Positions 35,909 to 40,691 of a DNA stretch of 40,691 nt are shown here, piece after piece (position 1 is the stretch's first letter; the number at the start of each line of letters is the position of its first letter). The stretch is from positions 1 through 40,691 of the forward strand of contig CAZXBL010000003.1 of NCBI GenBank assembly GCA_964638875.1, given 5' to 3'. The notes under the pieces are model-generated. The model had not been told where the DNA came from, did not search any database, and saw only the letters and a list, made by a program, of their open reading frames with translations. A program made the position numbers and the translations under genes. This stretch comes from JALRHH01 sp964638875 (GTDB lineage: Bacteria; Patescibacteriota; Saccharimonadia; Saccharimonadales; JALRHH01).

Positions 35909-36416
35909 GCCCGAGCCGGTACCCTATATAACTCGACACTAGATGAAGCCCAAAATAAATACTAACTACCAATAAAACCAACCATAAGGGTAAGAATGTA
36001 AAGGGGAGGGCAAATACGAGCCCGCCGATGATGTAATCGGTCTGGTCGTAAGGGAACCAAGGTTGACCCGATCTAATACCGCGCTGACGTTTGAAAAAGC
36101 TCTCAACTGCATCACCAAGCAGTGCCCCGAGGCTCATGCTGGCAGATGTGAGCACAAACAAAACAGTGTTGTATTCTGAAAAGTATGTTTGGCTCAGAAT
36201 ATAACCCGCCAGTGTTCCCATAACAACGCCGCTAACGAGTCCCCGCCAGGTTTTATTTTGCCCCAAAACCCTTTGTCCACGGTAACTCTTACCAAGGTCA
36301 AGCGGTGTCTTCCAATCGCGTAGACCGGGTATCTTATTGCTGAAAACAGGCGTCATGTTTGAAACGCCAGCAGGTAGGAAAAAGAGCAGAGCAAATAAGA
36401 GGTTCTCCCAGCTCAC
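35889..36416 (-). CDS. CarS-like CDP-archaeol/CDP-diglyceride synthase family protein
   Basis: 175 aa membrane protein. LGQNKTWRGLVSGVVMG and GALLGDAVESFFKRQRGIRSGQPWFPYDQTDYIIGG are the hallmark segments of the CTP-dependent phospholipid cytidylyltransferase CarS group, with about five helices. It makes a CDP-activated lipid from CTP and a phosphatidate-type lipid. The GTG at 36416 is preferred over 36428 because it forms a GTGA overlap with the stop of the PHP gene and GGAAG lies 5 nt upstream. It is third in the operon with CDP-alcohol phosphatidyltransferase, which would use its product. Confidence 0.85.
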   Translation of the reverse strand: MSWENLLFALLFFLPAGVSNMTPVFSNKIPGLRDWKTPLDLGKSYRGQRVLGQNKTWRGLVSGVVMGTLAGYILSQTYFSEYNTVLFVLTSASMSLGALLGDAVESFFKRQRGIRSGQPWFPYDQTDYIIGGLVFALPFTFLPLWLVLLVVSIYFGLHLVSSYIGYRLGLKDLPI

Positions 36417-37063
36417 GATTTCTTCCACTTTTTACGGAATCGATGGTACTTGGGGTATAGCAGCGCACGAGCGCTCGGAGTTCCTGTACGAAGCACGCCG
36501 TGATCCAGTAGTGCCACCAGGGTTTCTTTGGTAGGGACCTCTGACAGGGAGCTGAAAGTCTTACTAACACCTTTAATACCGTGTGCATCACTGCTTGCTG
36601 CGCCCACCTTTTGGTTTAACCGCGCCCACACAACAGCTTGGCTGCTACGGTTCTGCATGAAAGCTCTGCCGTTGCAGACCTCAATGATATCGATGTAATC
36701 GGCAACTTCTTCGAGCGCCCCAGGGCTCATACCTTTCCTGATCGATTCAAAGGGGTGGGGGATGTACACTAGGCCGCCCTGGTCCTTGATACGACGTATG
36801 GTATCGAGCGGTGACAGGCCCCCTGGAACAGTTGCTGACAGGTATAATCCGATAATTTCACCGTGAGACGTCATGATTTCTTCACCGACAATAATTTGAT
36901 CGCCCAGCTCCTTGTGGAGCTCTAGGGCGAATTCAGCGGTGTTGTGATCTGTAACTGCGATCACGTCGAGTATACCCTTGTCCAGGATCTGCTGGTATTG
37001 GTGCTTAGTGATACCGCCGTCGGGGGAGGCATCTGAATGGGTGTGTAAGTCAACCTTGAACAT
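36413..37063 (-). CDS. PHP-domain metal-dependent phosphoesterase
   Basis: 216 aa. The N-terminal HTHSDASPDGG (about 7-17), VTDHNT (about 38-43), the Glu in GEEIMTS, HPFE and SSDAHG (about 158-163) are the PHP metal-binding motifs in order. The family hydrolyses nucleoside or sugar phosphates with two or three metals. The C-terminus is basic (KYHRFRKKWKKS). It starts 1 nt after the TAA of the preceding phosphatidyltransferase and overlaps CarS by 4 bp. A role in lipid head-group metabolism is suggested only by the operon. Confidence 0.9.
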   Translation of the reverse strand: MFKVDLHTHSDASPDGGITKHQYQQILDKGILDVIAVTDHNTAEFALELHKELGDQIIVGEEIMTSHGEIIGLYLSATVPGGLSPLDTIRRIKDQGGLVYIPHPFESIRKGMSPGALEEVADYIDIIEVCNGRAFMQNRSSQAVVWARLNQKVGAASSDAHGIKGVSKTFSSLSEVPTKETLVALLDHGVLRTGTPSARALLYPKYHRFRKKWKKS

Positions 37064-37064
37064 A

Positions 37065-37712
37065 TTATTTTGCCTGATCTGATAAGAGATACTGAGTGAT
37101 TTTTATAAGTCGACCAAAAGCAGTAAAGGTCGAGAATACGGCGATGATTATAACTGCCGGTGCAAGCTGGTTTATAAGCAAACCAACAATTAATATAGTC
37201 ATTCTGATCTCAAAGCGTAATAAACCGTCTTGGAACAGACGATTGATCTCATTTGGGGTCAGGTCGCGATCGCTAACTGCGGTTTCGCCCTTTGCTTTGA
37301 CATAGCTAACACACAGACTGGCACCACAGGCTGCTACTGCCCAGACTGCCATTTTAGGGTGAGTACTACCGATTAAACTGTAGGCGACACCACAGTACAG
37401 TGCTGTCTCCTTCATACGATCAGTTGTGGCGTCTAAAAGCATACCAGCATTGCCAGCGCGCTTCTGTAATCGTGCCAGTGCACCGTCCAGTGCATCAAAT
37501 AGCCCAAATACTAACAATAAGCCAGCTGCCCACCAGTGATGATTGGTGGCAATTAAACAAGCAATAGGTACGTGCATGATCAGGGCTACGACAGTAACAG
37601 CGTTAGGGCTGAGTTTGCCCCCAGAGGCTTTATTTAGAACTGTGGCCAGCAAAGTCATCCAACCGCGAACTACTGTTCGACAGGCGTCAAAGAACTTGTT
37701 TACGAGTTTCAT
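37065..37712 (-). CDS. CDP-alcohol phosphatidyltransferase
   Basis: 215 aa integral membrane enzyme that exchanges CMP on a CDP-lipid for an alcohol head group. The signature D-G-x2-A-R-x8-G-x3-D-x3-D is seen in DALDGALARLQKRAGNAG-MLLDATTD (about 72-99), and six helices are predicted. The N-terminal KLSPNAVTVVALIMHVP is typical. The alcohol may be inositol phosphate (the genome has ino1) or glycerol phosphate; sequence alone does not decide. TATACT is 8 nt before ATG 37712 (leaderless). First gene of a three-gene operon with PHP and CarS-like. Confidence 0.92.
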   Translation of the reverse strand: MKLVNKFFDACRTVVRGWMTLLATVLNKASGGKLSPNAVTVVALIMHVPIACLIATNHHWWAAGLLLVFGLFDALDGALARLQKRAGNAGMLLDATTDRMKETALYCGVAYSLIGSTHPKMAVWAVAACGASLCVSYVKAKGETAVSDRDLTPNEINRLFQDGLLRFEIRMTILIVGLLINQLAPAVIIIAVFSTFTAFGRLIKITQYLLSDQAK

Positions 37713-37720
37713 TACCTAAC

Positions 37721-37726
37721 AGTATA
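37721..37726 (-). promoter_or_regulatory. -10 box of lipid operon (leaderless)
   Basis: TATACT on the minus strand, 8 nt before ATG 37712; the sequence TATACTGTTA matches that of valS. Confidence 0.6.
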
Positions 37727-37766
37727 CCCGAATCAGGAGAAGAATAGGATATAACTACGTTTACAA

Positions 37767-37823
37767 AGGTCTACTCGGAAAACAGAAGTAAACTTCTGTT
37801 TTCCTGCGTGGACCTAGTATACT
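37767..37823 (+). promoter_or_regulatory. Hairpin-promoter element, copy H (DUF1361 gene)
   Basis: AGGTCTAC (37767-37774) pairs with GTGGACCT (37808-37815). Between them TC, a perfect 12-bp stem GGAAAACAGAAG/CTTCTGTTTTCC with TAAA loop, and TGC. AGTATACT follows at once (TATACT 37818-37823), 7 nt before ATG 37831. Confidence 0.6.
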
Positions 37824-37830
37824 GGAGGGT

Positions 37831-38592
37831 ATGAAATCTGCACGGGATGCAACGCATTCTCAGGCAACAAGGCGGTGGTCAATGACAACAAAATACGCGC
37901 CACCAACCGAACTCTTTATTTATTTCCGTGCCAGTGTGCTCAATCGGCTGTTTGCTCTCCTCCTCATAACTAATACTGTGAGCGTCGTGCTGTTCGTGTT
38001 CAGGCTTATTGGGGCAGAGAACTTTCGTTACTGGTTTATGCTGTGGAACCTCGTTTTGGCCTGGTTCGCACCGTTTATCGCGCTGTGGCTAGTAAAACGT
38101 CTTAAATCAACTTCGTGGAAACACTGGTCTAATATAGGGCTGACACTGGCTTGGTTACTATTTTTGCCTAATAGTTTTTACATGGTCAGTGATCTCATTC
38201 ATGTGCAGCAAACAGGGGAGGTAAATATCATTTTTGATGCTGTACTGTTTACCTCGTTCATTTTTAACGGTTTCATTGCTGGTTATATAGGTACGTATTT
38301 AATTCACCGTGAGCTCATGAAACGACTTTCGGTACTGAACACTTATCTTGCCATCCTCGGTGTATTTACGCTGAGCAGCTACGCAGTTTATCTAGGCAGA
38401 GTACTGCGCTGGAACACTTGGGATGCTCTGGTAAACCCGGCCGCACTCTTGTTTGATATCTCCGATACATTTCTGCGACCGTTGGACCATATGCAAGCGT
38501 TTGTTATCACGTTCTCGTTTACGATATTAATTGGCACATTCTATTTACTGGCGTATCAATTGATTTATATACTCCGTTCAGCCAGCCGGTAA
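37831..38592 (+). CDS. DUF1361 family membrane protein
   Basis: 253 aa. About seven hydrophobic helices span 35-250. The family's conserved segments are present: WNLVLAWFAPFIALW, WLLFLPNSFYMVSDLIHV and LSSYAVYLGRVLRWNTWDAL. The molecular role of DUF1361 is not established. A GGAGGG lies 1-2 nt before the ATG, too near for normal use, and TATACT is 7 nt upstream, so the mRNA is probably leaderless, the same layout as the MurE-like gene at 22315. argS follows after 19 bp but has its own -10. Confidence 0.85.
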   Translation: MKSARDATHSQATRRWSMTTKYAPPTELFIYFRASVLNRLFALLLITNTVSVVLFVFRLIGAENFRYWFMLWNLVLAWFAPFIALWLVKRLKSTSWKHWSNIGLTLAWLLFLPNSFYMVSDLIHVQQTGEVNIIFDAVLFTSFIFNGFIAGYIGTYLIHRELMKRLSVLNTYLAILGVFTLSSYAVYLGRVLRWNTWDALVNPAALLFDISDTFLRPLDHMQAFVITFSFTILIGTFYLLAYQLIYILRSASR

Positions 38593-38597
38593 TCTGT

Positions 38598-38603
38598 TAC
38601 AAT
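38598..38603 (+). promoter_or_regulatory. -10 box of argS (leaderless)
   Basis: TACAAT, 8 nt before ATG 38612, with no ribosome site between. Confidence 0.55.
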
Positions 38604-38611
38604 TGTATTTA

Positions 38612-40282
38612 ATGCAAGAGATCAAACAACTTATTCAAACTGCCTGTGCAGAGCTGTTTGGCGTCGATGTTGACGTGGTTTTGACGCGCCCAGACGAGCA
38701 ATTCGGTGATTTTTCTACCAATATTGCGCTGCAGCTGAGTAAACAGCTCGGCAAAAACCCCCGTGAAATTGCCGAAGCCATCGCTGTGAAAAGTCGTGAA
38801 AACTCCGTGAAAACTGTGAAAAGTATCGAAATTGCTGGCCCCGGGTTTATTAACGTCACCTTAACTAATGAGGCGCTGACTAATTCACTCAGCCATGGCA
38901 CCAGCGTTTCGATCAAAAGAGACAAAACAGTACTAGTCGAGTACTCTGACCCAAACCCGCTCAAGCCACTACACGCAGGGCACCTCTACACTACCGTAGT
39001 TGGCGATGCTATTTCGCGGCTCATAGAACGCAGTGGTGCAAAAACGATCCGGCTTAACTACGGCGGTGACGTCGGTTTGCACGTCGCCAAGAGTATGTGG
39101 GCGATTATCAACGCTCTTGGAGGTGAAAATCCCGAAAAACTTAACGAGGTGCCTGAAGCGGATCGTTCTACTTGGCTCGGTGCTTGTTATGTATCAGGTA
39201 ACAATGCTTACGAAGACGACGAGGCAGCCAAGGCTGAAATCGTTACTATTAACAAAAAAGTGTATGCGCTCCATGCTGCCGGCGACAAGGAATCCCCATT
39301 TGCGCAAATTTATTGGACAACTCGTCAGTGGAGCTATGAATACTTTACAGTTTTATATAACCAGCTTAGCGTGTTGCCATTTGACCGATTTATTCCAGAA
39401 AGCGAAGTTACACCACTCGGTATAAAGACAGTAAAGGAGCATACCGGCAGTGTTTACAAAGAGAGCGAAGGCGCAGTCGTATTTGATGGGGACGCTCACG
39501 GGTTACACACACGTGTTTTCATGAATTCAGAAGGGTTGCCAACATACGAAGCCAAAGAAGTGGGGTTGTTGGAAACCAAATGGAACGACTACAAGTTTGA
39601 CGAGTCGATTGTCATTACAGCATCAGAACAAGACCAATATATGCAAGTTGTACTCAAGAGTATCGAGCAGTTCCAGCCAGAGCCAATTCAGCGAACCAGA
39701 CACCTGACACATGGGGTCGTGAAGCTGGCTGGCGGCGTCAAAATGAGTAGTCGTAAGGGTAATATCGTTAGTGCACTTGATATCCTTGCCGCTGCACGCG
39801 AGGCGGGGGAAAAGAGTGGTCGTGCTAATGAAGAGACTATTATTCTGGCTGCAGTGAAGTACGCATTTCTGAAGAACCGTATTGGTGCTGATGTGGTTTA
39901 CGATCCGGAAGAGTCAGTAGCTTTAGAAGGAAACAGTGGCCCGTACCTTCAGTATGCCCATGCTCGTGCACGTAGCATTATTGCAAAAGCCAGCGGTCAG
40001 GCAACAGAGTTAAGTACTGATCTGAACTCATCAGAACGCAGCCTTGTTCGTAAACTGACCGAATTTGACGAAGTGGTTAACCGGTCTATCATCGATCTGA
40101 TGCCCCACCACATCTGTACGTACTTATTCGAACTCGCCCAAGAATTCAATCGCTTTTACGAAAAGAACAAAGTCATTGGTAGTGATCAAGAAGCTGCTCG
40201 CCTCAAACTTGTGTCTGAGTATGCAGCCAAATTAAAAGAAGGCCTCGAGCTTCTTGGTATCCACGCCCCAGATCGAATGTAA
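38612..40282 (+). CDS. argS: Arginyl-tRNA synthetase
   Basis: 556 aa class I synthetase that charges tRNA-Arg. The N-terminal domain (1-90) with FGDFSTNIALQLSKQL is typical; the HIGH motif is in DPNPLKPLHAGHLYTT (HAGH), then LNYGGDVGLHVAKSMWA, and the KMSKS counterpart reads GGVKMSSRKGNIVSALD. The anticodon-binding DALR domain has the diagnostic YLQYAHARARSI and HHICTYLFELAQEFNRFYEK. Start at 38612 (MQEIKQ) rather than 38603 because TACAAT occupies 38598-38603. It must recognise the unusual tRNA-Arg(GCG) at 5128. Confidence 0.97.
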   Translation: MQEIKQLIQTACAELFGVDVDVVLTRPDEQFGDFSTNIALQLSKQLGKNPREIAEAIAVKSRENSVKTVKSIEIAGPGFINVTLTNEALTNSLSHGTSVSIKRDKTVLVEYSDPNPLKPLHAGHLYTTVVGDAISRLIERSGAKTIRLNYGGDVGLHVAKSMWAIINALGGENPEKLNEVPEADRSTWLGACYVSGNNAYEDDEAAKAEIVTINKKVYALHAAGDKESPFAQIYWTTRQWSYEYFTVLYNQLSVLPFDRFIPESEVTPLGIKTVKEHTGSVYKESEGAVVFDGDAHGLHTRVFMNSEGLPTYEAKEVGLLETKWNDYKFDESIVITASEQDQYMQVVLKSIEQFQPEPIQRTRHLTHGVVKLAGGVKMSSRKGNIVSALDILAAAREAGEKSGRANEETIILAAVKYAFLKNRIGADVVYDPEESVALEGNSGPYLQYAHARARSIIAKASGQATELSTDLNSSERSLVRKLTEFDEVVNRSIIDLMPHHICTYLFELAQEFNRFYEKNKVIGSDQEAARLKLVSEYAAKLKEGLELLGIHAPDRM

Positions 40283-40361
40283 CAATACTTTGTATTGTTG
40301 AAACGTGCGGTACTCGAAATAAATAGGTAAACACATTAATTTCTCAGTTCCTACGTTATAG
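40281..40361 (+). promoter_or_regulatory. Hairpin-promoter element, copy G (photolyase-related gene)
   Basis: Hairpin AACAATAC-TTT-GTATTGTT begins at the argS stop, then GAAACGTGC, GGTAC (40309-40313) facing GTTCC (40347-40351), TC, stem GAAATAAAT/ATTAATTTC with one mismatch, then TACGT and TATAGC. It matches copy F in order and in the strings AAACG-W-GCGGTACTCG and CCTACGTTATA. Confidence 0.55.
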
Positions 40362-40394
40362 CTTTTTTCTCTCAGATCTGTAAGAATAAGCGTA

Positions 40395-40691
40395 ATGAAA
40401 AGCGCTTTAGTTTTATACCCTCACCAGTTATTTACGCCTGAGCATCTGCCGCAAGTTGATACAGTTTTCCTCGTGGAGGACCCTCTATTATTCGGGATGG
40501 ACCAAGAACACCGAATGCGTCTGCATAAGCAGAAATTGATTCTAATGCGTGCTAGCATGCGCCGATATGCCGAAGAAGTACTGTGGGCCACAGGGCTCAA
40601 GGTCGAATATATTGAGCTCGATGTCTTCATGCAGACAAAGGATCTACTAGACAAGGTTCGCAAGTTTGACCGAACATTCATGTTTGATCCG
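40395..40691 (+). CDS. Deoxyribodipyrimidine photolyase-related protein, 5' part
   Basis: The first 99 codons, running off the window. LVLYPHQLFTPEHLPQVDTV, FLVEDPLLFGMDQEHR, RLHKQKLILMRASMRRYAEE and a TGLKVEYIEL strand match the N-terminal Rossmann-like domain of the photolyase-related (DPRP) group, relatives of (6-4) photolyase-type bacterial cryptochromes. The FAD-binding part lies outside. ATG 40395 follows AAGAAT by 7 nt (leaderless). Element G lies just upstream. Confidence 0.85.
   Translation, partial: MKSALVLYPHQLFTPEHLPQVDTVFLVEDPLLFGMDQEHRMRLHKQKLILMRASMRRYAEEVLWATGLKVEYIELDVFMQTKDLLDKVRKFDRTFMFDP

Noticed and set aside
1..40691. CRISPR array, insertion sequence or prophage
   Set aside because: No regularly spaced repeats, no transposase or integrase genes, and no terminal inverted repeats or target duplications were seen.
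1..40691. UGA recoded as glycine
   Set aside because: TGA ends several real genes (pilin copies 1-3, the 56-aa gene) at overlaps with the next start, so it is a stop here.

Overview
The window looks like a chromosomal scaffold fragment from a Candidatus Patescibacteria (CPR) organism, most likely Candidatus Saccharibacteria (TM7). The reasons are: a tandem array of six small two-helix pilin-like proteins of the T4SS pilin type, many short intergenic regions, single-copy housekeeping genes with CPR-like divergence, and many conserved proteins of unknown function. TGA is used as an ordinary stop (for example at 1519, 1860, 2147 and 14230), so this is not a UGA=Gly lineage. Four runs of exactly 10 N are scaffold gaps; two interrupt valS, one lies just before a histidine phosphatase gene and one lies inside it. 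The assignment is by inspection only.

Layout. 1-3461: end of a secreted protein gene (minus), then an operon of six pilin-like genes with translational overlaps. 3582-6247: hsp20, comF, tRNA-Arg(GCG), a two-helix membrane protein and two tRNA-Ser genes. 6240-10442: LysR regulator divergent from inositol-phosphate synthase, a membrane metallophosphoesterase and an RRM RNA-binding protein with a long leader. 10498-13463: a 44-bp palindrome, a large surface protein, tRNA-Ser(CGA) and a membrane protein. 13513-17020: HIT hydrolase with a structured leader, a 56-aa membrane protein, an HTH-HAD fusion and an ABC transporter pair. 17010-23610: valS, a hypothetical, a histidine phosphatase, tsaD and a MurE-like ligase. 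23614-29878: an accessory-looking block with two paralogous kinase-fold proteins, an amidinohydrolase, three unknowns and a degenerate AAA+ protein. 29880-31928: groES-groEL under a CIRCE operator. 32148-40691: membrane and coiled-coil proteins, Pgi/Pmi isomerase, PIG-L deacetylase, a lipid-head-group operon (CDP-alcohol phosphatidyltransferase, PHP, CarS-like), DUF1361, argS and the start of a photolyase-related gene.

Three cross-cutting observations stand out. (1) Four intergenic copies of a structured element (13513-13619, 15165-15302, 32607-32744, 35051-35150) share a core, CTTC-R-stem-YTTGKTC inside a larger helix, and show compensatory base changes between copies. It matches no RNA family I recognise. 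(2) A second repeated hairpin element (33871-33952, 40281-40361, 37767-37823) sits directly against the -10 box of three unrelated genes. (3) Many genes have a clear -10 hexamer only 6-10 nt before the start codon and no usable Shine-Dalgarno, which points to widespread leaderless transcription; other genes (groES, hit, hsp20, RRM, ATPase permease) have ordinary ribosome sites.

Functionally, ino1 plus the CDP-alcohol phosphatidyltransferase suggests inositol-containing phospholipid or glycolipid synthesis. The pilin array, ComF and the surface proteins fit an epibiotic, DNA-taking lifestyle. The CIRCE site and the hsp20 inverted repeat mark two separately controlled heat-shock units.
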